DNA of 64,000 bases from Spiroplasma endosymbiont of Danaus chrysippus. GTDB taxonomy: Bacteria > Bacillota_I > Bacilli_A > Mycoplasmatales > VBWQ01. The stretch is taken from contig NZ_CADDIL010000001.1 of the NCBI RefSeq assembly GCF_902809815.1, forward strand, positions 212,123 through 276,122, in the 5' to 3' direction. Below, piece by piece: positions 31,154-44,490 of this stretch. How positions within the stretch are numbered: the first letter of the stretch is position 1; each line of letters begins with the position of its first letter. A program made the translations under genes and the position numbers. A model generated the notes under the pieces. The model did not search any database. It was given only the letters and a program-made list of their open reading frames with translations, and had not been told where the DNA came from.

Positions 31154-32443
31154 TTTTATATCTTCATAAATGGGAAATTTTTTTAAAAGCATATCAACTT
31201 TTTTTCTTAATTCATTTAAACCATCATCATTAATACCCTTAGGTAATTTTCAAGCACTAATAATAATCTTTCCTAATTCAATAAACTGCTCTTCTTTAAA
31301 ACCTCTAGTTGTCATTGCTGGACTACCAAAACGAACACCACTAGTAATAACAGCTGGTAAAGGATCAAAGGGAACACCATTCTTATTAGCAACAATATTA
31401 ATCTTTTCTAAAATATCAACAGCTTCTTTACCATTTAAACCGTTAATATTAGTAACATTAACAGTTAATAAATGATTATCAGTTCCACCCGCCACTACAT
31501 GAAATTTTGCGTCAAGAAAAGTTTTCGCTAATGCTTGAGCATTTTTAATTACTTGCATTTGATAAGTTTTAAATTCTGGCGTTAATGCTTCATAAAAAGC
31601 TTGTGCTTTTGCTGCAATAATATGTTCCAATGGCCCACCTTGATTACCGGGAAATACCGCACTATCAATTTTCTTTTTTAATTCTTCGGTGCAAAGAATA
31701 GCACCACCACGTGGTCCTCTTAATGTTTTATGAGTTGTTGTTGTTGTAATATCAGCATAACAAATAGGATTTTGATGTAATCCAGCAGCAATTAATCCAG
31801 CAATATGCGCCATATCAACCATTAAATATGCTCCAACAGTATCGGCAATTTTACGAAACTTTGATCATTCAATAACTCTTGAATAAGCACTAGCTCCTGC
31901 TACAATAATTTTTGGTTTACATTCTTTAGCAATTTTTAAAATTTCATCATAATCTAAATATTCATCCTTTTTACTTACGCCATAATTAACACCGTGATAA
32001 ATTTTACCAGAAAAATTAATTTTATAACCATGAGTTAAATGACCACCGGCATCAAGTTCCATACCAAGAATAGTATCACCTGGACGTAATATAGCAGCAT
32101 ATGCTTCAGCATTAGCTTGACTACCAGAATGAGGTTGTACATTAGCATGAAAATTACCTTTTTTACATTGACCTGGTTTATGATTACAATTAAATAATTG
32201 TTTAAAACGCTCTATTGCCAAATTTTCAATTTTATCAACATTTTCGCAACCATTATAATATCTTCTGCCAGGATAACCTTCTGCATACTTATTAGTTAAT
32301 ATTGTTCCAGCAAATGTAAGTACAGCTGGTGATACATAGTTTTCTGAAGCTATTAATTCAATATGATTTTGTTGACGTTGTCATTCATCTTTCACAATTT
32401 TTTTTAATTCTGGGTCAAGACCCTTATTAAAAGATTTATCCAT
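31142..32443 (-). CDS. glyA: Serine hydroxymethyltransferase
   Basis: 433-aa PLP enzyme converting serine and tetrahydrofolate to glycine and 5,10-methylene-THF, supplying one-carbon units. The PLP lysine lies in [14 protein letters not shown]; the N-terminal [15 protein letters not shown] and [17 protein letters not shown] are diagnostic. Length is normal (about 410-430). Start at 32443 follows GAGAGGATG. It lies 37 nt downstream of rpiB, a pairing seen in other Firmicutes. Confidence 0.96.
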
Positions 32444-32480
32444 TTTTAAACATCCTCTCTTTAATAATTTAATAGTAAAA

Positions 32481-32924
32481 TTATTTTAGTTTTGCAACTC
32501 TTAATTGATGTCTTTTTTCATCACTTGTTTTAGTATTTAAAAATAATTTCACAAGTTCTACTGCTTTATAATCAGAAATAATTCTAGCACCTAGTGCTAA
32601 AACATTAGCGTCATTATGAAGCCTTGCCAATCTTACTGTTTCTTCTTCATAGCAAAGGGCACAACGAACACCATTAATACGATTGGTAGCAATGCTAATA
32701 CCAATACCAGTACCACAAATTACAATACCAAAATCTGCTTTTTTACTAACAATAGCATTAGCAACATTAAAACCAAAATTAGGATAATCAACAGGCTCAC
32801 TGCTATTTGTTCCTAAATCTAAAATTTGATAGCCTTCTGTATGTAAAAATTTAATAATTGGTTGTTTAAATTCATAAGCGGTATGATCATTACCAATAGC
32901 AATTACTAAACCATTAGTTTTCAA
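32481..32924 (-). CDS. rpiB: Ribose-5-phosphate isomerase B
   Basis: 147 aa, interconverting ribulose-5-P and ribose-5-P for nucleotide synthesis. Family motifs are AIGNDHTAYEFK, DLGTNSSEPVDYPNFG and GIVICGTGIGISIATNRINGVRCAL (catalytic Cys), plus HNDANVLALGAR. I prefer the TTG start at 32924, which is 8 nt after AAGGAAG; a GTG at 32933 would overlap the ribosome site. First gene of an rpiB-glyA unit. Confidence 0.94.
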   Translation of the reverse strand: MKTNGLVIAIGNDHTAYEFKQPIIKFLHTEGYQILDLGTNSSEPVDYPNFGFNVANAIVSKKADFGIVICGTGIGISIATNRINGVRCALCYEEETVRLARLHNDANVLALGARIISDYKAVELVKLFLNTKTSDEKRHQLRVAKLK

Positions 32925-33113
32925 CTTTATCACTTCCTTAGTTTAAATATTAGTTTTATTATACCTATTAATTTTAAAATTAATATATTTTCTTTTTAAA
33001 ATAATTTTTATTACAAAAAGAAAAATATTTTTTCCTATAATAATCAAATTTAATCATTATTGCTATTAATAAATATGTTAAAATACTGCTAAAAGAAAGG
33101 TGAGATTCTTATT

Positions 33114-33552
33114 ATGAAAATTAAAAAAATGATCGGAAATAAGTATGCATTAATTATTGAAAAAGATGAAATGATTATTAAAACTTTAGAGCAATTTGCT
33201 ATTAAAGAAAATATAGGAATGGCACAATTCCAAATGATTGATGCTATTACTAATGTCACTTTAGGCTATATTCCTAAAAAAAGTACTGATTATGTAAAAA
33301 AACTTTTCTTGAACAATATGAATTGTTATCAACAATTGGAACAATCATTTGAGATGAAAAAGATAGAAATAAACCAATTATTCATTGCCATACTACTTTT
33401 GGTGATGATAATTTTAACGTAATTGGTGGGGTCATATGTTAGACGCGAAAGTTGCTATTAAGGCTGAAGTAATAATTGATATTTTAAGTAATGAAAAAAT
33501 ATCACAAGTTATTGATAATAAAAGTAATTTTCATATTTGAAATTTATCTTAA
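33114..33552 (+). pseudogene. PPC/DUF296-type protein, twice frameshifted
   Basis: N-terminal MKIKKMIGNKYALIIEKDEM and later TNVTLGYIPKK, then in another frame FLEQYELLSTIGTI, KPIIHCHTTFGDDNFNVIGG and, in a third, HMLDAKVAIKAEVIIDIL. The order and the H-x-H plus GGH-like segments match the PPC (DUF296) fold. It has shifts at about 33297 (A-run) and about 33430 (G-run). Intact length would be about 145 aa. PPC proteins often bind DNA or metal; the role here is unknown. It is the only plus-strand gene of the housekeeping block's left part. Confidence 0.5.
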
Positions 33553-33571
33553 TTTAAGGAAAATTATTTAA

Positions 33572-33607
33572 AAATGGTCATATTAATAATAATATGACCA
33601 TTTTTTT
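33572..33607. terminator. Bidirectional terminator
   Basis: AAAAATGGTCATAT...ATATGACCATTTTTTT: a long perfect stem with A/T runs on both sides, between the convergent PPC gene and fba. Confidence 0.85.
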
Positions 33608-34475
33608 AAGATTTTCCTAATGAACCAAATTCTGTTAATAATTCTTTAGCTTTAAGTTTAATTGCTTCCATTCCTGGCTTAAAAATTTTTCTAGGATCAA
33701 ACCCTTTATCTTCATTAAGTTTTCCTTCCGTAACATATTTTTCAATAGCTGCGGCGAACACTTCTTGTAATTCAGTATTAACATTAATTTTACTAATTCC
33801 TAAATTAATAGCTTTTTTAACCTGATCTTTTGGAATTCCAGAACCACCATGTAATACCATTGGCTTATTTGAAGCTACTGATAAATTTTTTAACACATCA
33901 AAATTTAAACCATCTCAATTTTTAGGATACTTTCCATGAATATTATTTATTCCGGCTGCTAAAAAGTCAATTCCTAAAGCTGCTAATGATTTACAATCTT
34001 CCTCACTAGCAATCTCACCACTACCAATAAGTCCATCTTCTTCACCACCAATAGTACCTGCTTCTGCTTCAACAGATGCATTTTTTTTCTTAGCATAAGC
34101 AACTACTTCTTTGGTACCTTTTATATTTTCATTAAAATCTAAATGAGAACCATCAAACATAACAGAACTAAAACCAGCATCTAATGCTTTCTTACAAGAA
34201 TCTACTGATTGACCATGATCTAAATGTAATGCCACTGCAATAGTAATATTTAAATCATTCAATAACGCTAAAGTCATACTAGCAACTGTGTTAAATCCAC
34301 CCATGTATTTAATAGCACCTTCTGAAACACCTAAAATAACAGATGATTTAGTTTCTTGTGCAACTTCAAGAATAGATCTTGTTCATTCTAAATTATTAAT
34401 ATTAAAGTGAGCAACGGCATATTTACCTGCTTTTGCTTTATCAATCATATTTTTTGCACTAACAAATTTATTCAT
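33606..34475 (-). CDS. fba: Fructose-bisphosphate aldolase, class II
   Basis: 289-aa zinc-dependent aldolase that splits fructose-1,6-bisphosphate in glycolysis. AVAHFNINNLEW opens the barrel. LHLDHGQS supplies the zinc His and catalytic Asp; EAEAGTIGGEEDG and the later VLHGGSGIPKDQ and INVNTE hold phosphate-binding residues. Length is typical. One TGA-coded Trp interrupts the standard-code frame at 33897-33914 and another near the N-terminus. The gene follows pyrG on the same strand, as in Bacillus (rpoE-pyrG-fba). Confidence 0.96.
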
Positions 34476-34612
34476 TTCTTTTCCTTCTTTCTTAAAATAT
34501 TATAACCTTATATTATATATTTTCATAAAAAATCTAGTTGCATATATATTTTGAGAATATACAATTCATAAAAATTATAACAATTTTAAAATTAAATTTT
34601 CTTACTTTATCA

Positions 34613-36217
34613 TTATTTTTTAATAATACTTTTAATTAATCCTAAAAATAAAGGATTTGGTTTATTAATTCTTGATGTGAACTCAGGATGAAACTGACTT
34701 GCAATAAAGAATGGATGTACTTCTTTTGGCAACTCAATCATTTCTACCAAATCTTCTTTATTATATATACCACTAAAAATTAATCCATTTTTTGCAAGTA
34801 ATGTTTTATAACTATTATTAAATTCATAACGATGACGATGACGTTCAATAATAATAGTTTGTTTATAAAGAGATTTTGCTAATGAATCATTAATTAAAGT
34901 GGTTGGATAATTACCCAATCTTAAAGTTCCCCCGATTTGATCATTTTTATTTTTGCCACGTAATAAATCAAAAATAGGATTTTTAGTTTTTTCATTAAAT
35001 TCAGTAGAATTAGCATCTTGTAAATTACATACATTACGAGCATATTCAATACAAGCTAACTGCATACCTAAACATAATCCTAAGAAAGGAACTTTATTAA
35101 CTCGAGTATAATTAATTGCATTGATTTTACCTTCAACACCACGATTACCAAAGCCACCAGGAACAATTATTGCTTGAAAAGCAGAAAGCATAGAATTAAT
35201 GTTTTTACTATCTAAACTTTCAGCGTTAATAATTTTATAATTAACTTTAGTATTAAGACTATAACCTGCAATTTTCAATGATTCAATTACTGATAAATAA
35301 GCATCACTTAAATTCGAATATTTTGCCACAATACCAACAGTAACTTCTTGATTAATATTATCTAACTTTTTAACAATTGTATGTCATTCTGACATATCTG
35401 GTTTAGTTTTATTTAATTTTAATAATTCTGAAACTACTTCATCAATTTTTTGTTGTTCTAAAGATAATGGCACTTTATAAATATTATCACAATCAGGAAT
35501 TGCTAAAACATGCCTGCGTTTAATATTACAAAATAAAGATAATTTATCAAAAATATGATCAGGTGGCATAGTTTCACTACGACAAACCAAAATATCAGGT
35601 TGAATACCTAATGATAATATTTCTTTTACTGAATGTTGACTGGGTTTCGTTTTAAATTCACCAACCGAATGTAAATAAGGAATTAATGTAGTATGAATAA
35701 CAATAACATTTTCATGACCTTTTTCGTTTTTAACTTGTCTAATGGCTTCAATAAAAGCTAATGATTCAATATCACCAACTGTTCCACCAATTTCGGTAAT
35801 AATAACATCAGCCTTACTATTAATTGCGGAATTAAAAATATGTTTTTTAATTTCATCAGTAACATGTGGTACAACTTGTACAGTTTTCCCTTCATAAAAA
35901 CCATCGCGTTCCTTTTTTAAAACAGTTTGGTATACTTTTCCGGCAGTAATATTGGAGTCTCTAGTCAGATTTTCATCAATAAAACGTTCATAATGACCTA
36001 AATCTAAATCAGTTTCAGCACCATCACTAGTTACATATACTTCACCATGTTGATAAGGACTCATAGTACCTGGGTCAACATTAATATAAGGGTCAAATTT
36101 TTGCATAAAAATCTTAATATTTTTTTGCTTTAATATACGCCCAAGCGATGCTGCTATAATTCCTTTACCTAAAGATGATACAACACCACCAGTAATAAAT
36201 ATATACTTTGAATTCAT
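34613..36217 (-). CDS. pyrG: CTP synthase
   Basis: 534 aa, converting UTP to CTP using glutamine and ATP. The N-terminal synthetase domain begins [14 protein letters not shown] (ATP loop) and contains [13 protein letters not shown] and [11 protein letters not shown]. The C-terminal glutaminase domain has the oxyanion GGFGNRG, nucleophile Cys in GLCLGMQLA and the His/Glu pair in FHPEF. Normal length. Start 36217 follows AGGAGAAAA. It lies 36 nt after rpoE. Confidence 0.96.
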
Positions 36218-36253
36218 TAGTTTTCTCCTAAATATTAATTAATAATATCATTA

Positions 36254-36661
36254 TTATTCATCATCATAACTATCTTCTAATGGTTGAATACTAATGGTAT
36301 TTAAATCATCATCTTCATCTTCTACGTCTTCACTTAAATCTATAGTTTCATCATTATCTGTAACTGTTTCAGTACTATCAATTTCTTCTTTTGTATTACT
36401 TGGAATTTCTACTCTTGTCATATGTTCTTTAATTTCCTCTAATGAGACTTCATTACGTGGATATCAAAGTTTATCATTTTTTAAGAAAAAATTGGTATTT
36501 AAAATAATTCCAGTATAAAGTTCACCAGCAATTTTTTCTTCATCTTCTTTAGAAATATTACATTGTTTTTTAACATGTGTTCAAATTTCATTAAAACTAC
36601 TTTTTTTCTTTTTGCATAAAAAACTATATGCTACTTCTACTAATGTTTGTTTGTTTTGCAT
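36254..36661 (-). CDS. rpoE: DNA-directed RNA polymerase delta subunit
   Basis: 135 aa. The N-terminal winged-helix HARE-HTH domain (about 1-90) has MQNKQTLVEVAYSFL and GELYTGIILNTNFFLKNDKLW. A highly acidic tail (DLSEDVEDEDDDLN...DSYDDE) is typical of Firmicute delta factors. It associates with core polymerase and promotes release and recycling. Under the standard code it is cut by two TGA Trp codons. It is upstream of pyrG, the conserved rpoE-pyrG order. Confidence 0.92.
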
Positions 36662-36712
36662 TTCTTAATCACCTTCTAAATTGTATATTATAAATAATAA
36701 AAAATATATTTT

Positions 36713-38353
36713 TTACATCTTTTTAGGCGCATCCACACCAATTAAATTTAAAGCATTTGCCATTATTTGTTTTATTGCTAAAAATAATGTTAATCGTTGA
36801 GTTGTTAATTGTTGATCTTCACTAATAACTTTATGTTTATTATAATAAGAATGAAATAACTTAGCTAATTTTTGAATATAATTTGTAAGCAAATGTGGTT
36901 GATGCTGTTTTTCAATTTTTTGCAAAATAATTATATATTCATCTAATGTAATCAATAATTCTTTTTCCTTTTGTTCTATTAATAAATTAATACTATTTGC
37001 AATTTCAAATTTTGGATAATTCTCTATAATTTGATTTATACGCGCATGAACATATTGAGCATAATAAACAGGATTTTCGTTAGACTGTTGTTTAGCAAGT
37101 GCTAAATCAATATCAAGATGTGATTCAACTGATCTTGATACTAAAAAATAACGTAAAGCATCCTTTCCAATTAAATCTATCATATGTCTTAAAGTTATTG
37201 ATGTTCCTGCTCTTTTTGACATTTTTTGTTCTTTACCATTATCAATAACCTTTACCATTTGCATACATAAAATATCAAGTTTAGTGGCATCATTATTAAG
37301 CATATATAATCCCGCTTTAATTCGTGGAATATAGCCATAATGATCTGCTCCTCAAATATTAATTAACACATCACTACGTTGAAATTTAATATGATGATAA
37401 GCCAAGTCAGGAAGCATATATGTATAAGTTTTGTCTTTCTTAACAATTACACGATCTTTATCATCTTCAAATAAAGTAGTTTTTAAAAAAATAGCACCAT
37501 CAAGTTGATAAGTATTGCCTTGCATTTCAAATTGTTTGATTAAATTAGAAATAATATTTTCTTTATATAAAAATGATTCAGAAAATCAAATATTAATTTT
37601 AACTTTAAATTTTTGTAAATCTTTTTTAATTTCTGAAAGCATATAATTAATACCAAATTCTTTAAAAATTAAAGAAGAAGTTTCATCAAAAGGTTTATTT
37701 GCAAATTTATTACCATTTAATTTCAAAAATGATTGTGCAGCAGCTAAAATTTCAGAACCACGATAACTTTCTTTTGGTAATTCAACAGCATTGCCACAAA
37801 GATTTTGATAATTTATGAAAATTGAATTGGCCAAAACATTAATTTGATTACCAGAATCATTAATATAGTATTCTCTAACTATATTATATCCTCTATGTTC
37901 TAATATATTAGCTAAACTATCACCAATAGCAGCATTTCTTGCATGTCCTAAATGTAAAAGTCCGGTTGGATTAGCACTAATAAATTCAATATTATAAGTA
38001 ATATTTTTTTTATTAGATTGACCATATAATGATTTCTCATTAATAATTTTCATTAATAATAAACTAAATACTTCAACATTAATATTAATATTAATAAAAC
38101 CAGGAGTAATATAATCAATTTTTTTAATTAATGGGTGTTTCTGATGAATATTTTTAACTATAATTTCAGCAATGTCTAATGGTTTTTGTTTATATTTTTT
38201 TGCTAATATCATTGCTATTGATGTAGAATAATCACCTAAGTCATTATTTTTATTAATTTCAATAACAACCTGATTCAATTCTATTTCATAATTTGCAAAT
38301 GCTACTGCATCAAGAATAATAGTAGTGAGTTCATTAATAACATAACTGTCCAC
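36713..38353 (-). CDS. argS: Arginyl-tRNA synthetase
   Basis: 546-aa class I synthetase attaching arginine to tRNA-Arg. HIGH motif as LLHLGHARNAAIGD and KMSKS motif as QKMSKRAGTSITL. The N-terminal Add-1 domain and the C-terminal DALR domain (NPVYYAQYVHARINQI to the end) are present. The start is GTG (38353, MDSYVINEL), 9 nt after AAAGGGGTC. TGA Trp codons are frequent. Confidence 0.95.
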
Positions 38354-38436
38354 AGTTCAGACCCCTTTCAATATCTAAAATATTATACTCATAAATTTAA
38401 TTTATATCATATAAAAAAGTAAAAATAAATACTTTT

Positions 38437-39528
38437 TTATAAAAGTTGTTCAATTGTATCATTAACATACTGTATAAATCCAATTCTGATTAAAAATTCC
38501 AAAATAGCAACATCATTGTAATTTAAATCAATTAATTCTTGATAGTTACCAAAAATTTGATTATCAAGCACATTTCTTAATTTATCATTAATTTTTTTTG
38601 GATCATCTTCGATTTTAATTCCTGAAACTTTAAATAATTCTAAATCAATTTTTTTTTGAATTTTAACTTTAGTATTATCATCTTTATATAATTCTATTAA
38701 TTTTAAATATAATTCTTGTAATAAACTTAAAGCCTTGACAAAATTACTTATTAATTCTTGTTCATTAATTATATACGAATTTAAATTATGAAAATAATTA
38801 TGATTTATCTCAGCTTCATATCTTGCTGCTTGACCGCCAGGATTAATTTGTTCAAAATAACGCAAACGTTCTCTTAAGTTTAATAATATTTTACTCATTT
38901 CCTCACTTTCAACTCTTGTAGTACTAATTAATTTAATCAATCGTATTAAATTATGAAAATTAAATTTTTTCTTATTAGCTGAAGGTTCAACTTGAATATA
39001 TTTTCTTAAACACTGCTTTAATTTTAATTCTAACGATTGATATACTGAAAAAAGAGTAATATGAAAATTATCATATCCAATCCCTTTTTTAATATTTAAA
39101 ATAGCGTTAACTGCATACATATTAGCGCGATCATTATCATTACCCAAAACATTAGTTAAATGCAAAGTTCTTGGAAACTTATTAATCATTGTAAGTAATG
39201 TTTCTTTAAATTTAATTTTTAACGTACTATCTTTAAATTTAATTTGATTTATTTTAACTGATTTTAAATCATTATATTCATTACCTATTATAAGGTAGGC
39301 AAAAATAGAAAAATAAACAATTACTTTTTCTTTAAAATTTATTCAAGTAAAATTTAAAGTTTTAATAGCATTTTCAATTTTTTCTTTATTAATTAATACA
39401 CCCAATATCACTATTACTTCTTGCGTTGCTAAATGATACTCATGTGAATTTAAGTAAAAATCTCCTGGCGTTAAATCTAAAATATTTGGATACTCAAAAA
39501 CTTTATTAATTGATTTTAAAATTTTCAT
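38437..39528 (-). CDS. Conserved-looking helical protein of unknown function
   Basis: 363 aa, not recognised. N-terminal part mixed alpha/beta (residues 1-80). The rest is strongly helical and charged, with segments such as SVYQSLELKLKQCLRKYIQV, MSKILLNLRERLRYFEQINP and NFVKALSLLQELYLKLIELY. No membrane segment and no signal peptide, so it is probably cytoplasmic. It lies between an HD hydrolase (32 nt downstream of it) and argS (83 nt before it) in one orientation, which suggests cotranscription with housekeeping genes. It does not match a family I can name. Confidence 0.65.
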
Positions 39529-39559
39529 AATTACCTCATTTTATAATACTTTTAAATTT

Positions 39560-40752
39560 CTATTTCTTTTTTAAAAAATAAATTGTATTTGGTGCTTTAA
39601 TTGGATCTTGCAAAATTTGTGAGATTTTTTCTAAAGTAATATATTCTTCGTTTTTTGTTTTAATAATAATTGGATCTTTTTTAAAATAATAAAGTACATT
39701 TTTTAAATCTTGTTTAACGCCAATAACATTAGTGTTATTTTGACTTGTTAATAACAACAATTCATTTTCTCAGTTAAAACAAAATAAAATTACTTTTGAT
39801 ATTTTTACTAACTCATTATCTTTTTCAAAATTAATAATATCTTGCATTAACTTAATTAAAGTAGCATCTGTTCAATTTAAATATGTTTTTATTTCAACGC
39901 TTTTTCCCTCAAAAATAGCAATAAAATCATGAATATTGACTTTAAATGAATAAGTTTTATCAAAATATAATTCAGTTATTCTTGAAAATAATTTTTGTAA
40001 ATTAAGATCAAAAAGAATTCCGCTTTTATGATAATAAACTTGAGAATACATATGGAACCTTGTGATTAAATAATTTTCAATAGCAGAAATTGCCTTGTAT
40101 GAAAAAACTAAACCCTCTTTAATATCAATTATCATATTCGTAATAATTCAATCAATATCAATACTTCCATAACCAACTCCTGTAAAATATCCATCACGCA
40201 TTAAATAATCAATACGATCACAATCTAATTGCGATGATACCAATTGAATTTGATATTTAGGATAATTTTTATAATCCTTCTTAAGAATACCAATAATAGC
40301 ATTAATATTAATATTAAATTGTTTTAAAATCATGTTAATTTCAGTACTATTATCATTAATAATAGCACAAGTATAATCTTCATGAGTAAAATTTTCTTTT
40401 TTATTAACATTAAGGTTTATGATTTTTTCAAAAGTGTGTGAAAAAGGACCGTGTCCTAAATCATGTAATAAACCAGCAATTTTAATGTTTGTTTTTTCCT
40501 CTTTAGTTAATAAAGAAGAGCCTTCAACTTCACTAAGAACACGATTTAATATATGGTAAACACCAATACTATGAACATATCTAGTATGAGTTGCATTAGG
40601 AAAAGCAATTTGCACACCACCAAGTTGATTAATTCATCTTAATCTTTGAAATTCTTTACAAGATATTAATGCCTGAATAACAGGTTCGCTGATATTAATA
40701 TTTTTGTGTATAGCGTCACGAATAAAAGTTACTTTATAATTATTGCTTGACA
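39560..40752 (-). CDS. HD-domain phosphohydrolase (COG1078/YwfO-like), frame problem at codons 4-7
   Basis: About 397 aa, metal-dependent HD hydrolase of the dGTPase-like class. HTRYVHSIGVYHIL, GLLHDLGHGPFSHTFE (HD pair) and LDCDRIDYLMRDGYFTG are all present. The natural start, ATG 40752 after GAGAGG, gives MSSN and then is out of frame; the long frame joins at about 40740 and has no ATG, GTG or TTG before residue 35. One base seems missing near 40733-40745. Either the gene has just been inactivated, or a non-standard start is used, or the base call is wrong. Relatives hydrolyse nucleotides such as dNTPs; the substrate here is unknown. Confidence 0.75.
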
Positions 40753-40943
40753 TAAATTTTAACCTCTCATTAATATCTTATAAATTTTAGGTATTATTAA
40801 TTTTTTATTTTAATAGTAACATAATATAAAATTTTTCTTCTATTTTAGTAATTATTTTGAGTAAAAAGAACAATTTTATAATTTTTATTTATAACAAAAG
40901 CAAATATTATATTTTCTATATAAGTAATAATATTTATTTTTCT

Positions 40944-42443
<1,500 letters not shown>

Positions 42444-42470
42444 CTACTTTATTAGTCTTATTTTTAGAAT

Positions 42471-43214
42471 TTAATTTTTTTTATTATTTTTAGAGGATTT
42501 CAATGCTTTTTTACGATTAGTTTTTGATTGTAATTTTTCATTTACTTCTTCATCAAGAAAAATTGTAATAGTCTGTGTATCATTTGGATCAAATTCATTA
42601 GAACTTGGTAATGGTTGTTTTAATTCTGGTTCAAAATCAATTGCTGCTTCAATACGTTGACGATAAAAGTGATATGTTTGAACATTAATTAAATTTAATT
42701 TAAGTAATAAAATAACTGCTGCAACAAGTAATGCAAAATAAAAACCAAAAATTGATCAAACAATAGTTGAAGAAACTCAATTTCTATAATAAAAGCTTGG
42801 TACTTTAATCGTTCCTCCTCTATTAGGTATTATTTGTGCACTATCATTACTTCATTCACAATAAAGCAATTGACCAGAAAAACTTATCAAAAATCCAACA
42901 ACAAAAATTATAAAGTTTACAACTAAAAATACAAATTTAAAACGAGGAGATTTTTCAAGAAAAACTCTTGCCGTAAAAATACAACCAATCAAACCGAAAC
43001 TGCTTACAACTAAACCTATTACTGGTAAATAATAAATTGCAGTATAACTTGAAGGATTAAAACTTGGTGAAGGTTCTGCAATTTGAAAACCATAATAATA
43101 TAAATCTTTTAAAACTGTATTTTTTGACAAAGGAATTAAAAAAAATAATTCATAAATAATAAATGTGCTTAATAATAAATAAAAACTAATAAACCACCAA
43201 TTACGAATTCTCAT
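42471..43214 (-). CDS. Membrane protein with charged C-terminal tail (1 of 3)
   Basis: 247 aa, not recognised. N-terminal MRIRNWWFISFYLLLSTFI helix, then helices around residues 60-82, 92-115 and 138-165. A cytoplasmic tail of about 75 residues is rich in Glu/Asp and ends in Lys (KTNRKKALKSSKNNKKN). Two neighbours of similar layout lie directly upstream (43276 and 43902), and all three point towards gltX. A set of small multi-helix proteins in a row suggests a complex or diverged duplicates. Confidence 0.65.
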
Positions 43215-43275
43215 AAATCTACCCCCCCTTATTTAATATTCAAAGTTTTTTTTACTAAATCCCTTTTCTTGTTTT

Positions 43276-43887
43276 TTATTTTTTTAATTCTTGTTTTCTA
43301 ATTCGTATTTGTTTTTTTTCCATACTTCTAGTAGTATAAATTTCATAATCTGAGTTCATAAATGTAAACTTTCTACGCATAATTCAAAAAAATAGTTGTG
43401 TAATCAAAATTAAAAAAAGACTAAAAATAATAAATATTCTTGCAATAATTGGATTAATTCAATGATAATTTTCATTATATAATATTCCAGATTGTGAAAT
43501 ATAAGTTAATTGTACTTCTGAACTTAACATTACACTAAGAATTAATAATCAAAAAGTAGTATAAAACATTCTACTGCTATACTTTGAAGAGACAATACTT
43601 ACTCTAGGAGCAAATATTAATAAAATCATACTTACAGTAATTGCAATTAAACAAACAATTGGAGCATAAAATAAATTCAAAATAGGATAATTAAAATCAG
43701 TAAGTTTTACATTATATAATTTATATTTTGATACATTAATAGCAGCAAATAAAGAAAAAATAAAAACTGATAAAAAAAGAACTATTGATATTGTCAAATA
43801 AACAAAATATGCATTTTTAGTCTTTTGTTCATATGGAATAAAATATGTTTCTTTGTTTTTAATATTATCTAAATCTTTAATTTTCAT
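43276..43887 (-). CDS. Membrane protein (2 of 3)
   Basis: 203 aa, start at ATG 43887 after GTAGGTG (a GTG 9 nt upstream would overlap the ribosome site). Charged N-terminus, then four helices at about 30-52, 75-98, 110-130 and 145-170. The basic C-terminus is RRKFTFMNSDYEIYTTRS followed by KKQIRIRKQELKK. TGA Trp codons. Not recognised. Confidence 0.65.
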
Positions 43888-43901
43888 TATTTTCACCTAC
43901 T

Positions 43902-44405
43902 TTATTTTTCATTAGGTAATTCTTCAACTACTAAAATTAAAATAATCGCTGCTATTACTTCACATATTCATACAATTAATGATATTAATGAAAAAAATAG
44001 TAATACTGGTATTGATCAAAAAACTAGACTACCGCTTAACATTAATGTTGATAATATTAATGTTAAAATAGCAGTAATTCTAAATGAAGATTTCTTTTTA
44101 AGTTTCTTTGCTGGTATCATAAAACAAATAATACTGACTAAAATTGCAATTCCAACATATGATAATGATAAAGCTAATTGCAGTTTACTAAATTCAAACC
44201 CCATTTTTTGCCCAACAAATGCATTAACTATTAATAGTATTAAAAAAGCAATACTACCAATAATTTGCACAATTGGTGATCAAAAAAGTAAAGCCCTTGA
44301 AACTTTTATTTTATTAAGAACATCAAACTTTTTAGTTTTTTTATTTGGAACATAATTGTTTTCTTGAATGTCAGAATCAGGATTTTGTAAATTACTTTTT
44401 AACAT
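43902..44405 (-). CDS. Membrane protein (3 of 3)
   Basis: 167 aa. The polar N-terminal 40 residues are followed by helices (IIGSIAFLILLIVNAFV, LALSLSYVGIAILVSIICFM, ITAILTLILSTLMLSGS, VLLFFSLISLIVWICEVIAA) and the short tail VEELPNEK. The start at 44405 follows AAAGGAAA. It ends 14 nt before the next gene. Same general plan as its two neighbours but with little visible sequence identity. Function unknown. Confidence 0.65.
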
Positions 44406-44490
44406 AATAATTTTTTCCTTTCTTGCTAGTATATTTTCAAATTAATTATAACAAAACTATAACCTTTTTATAATTAATATTATCTTAAAA

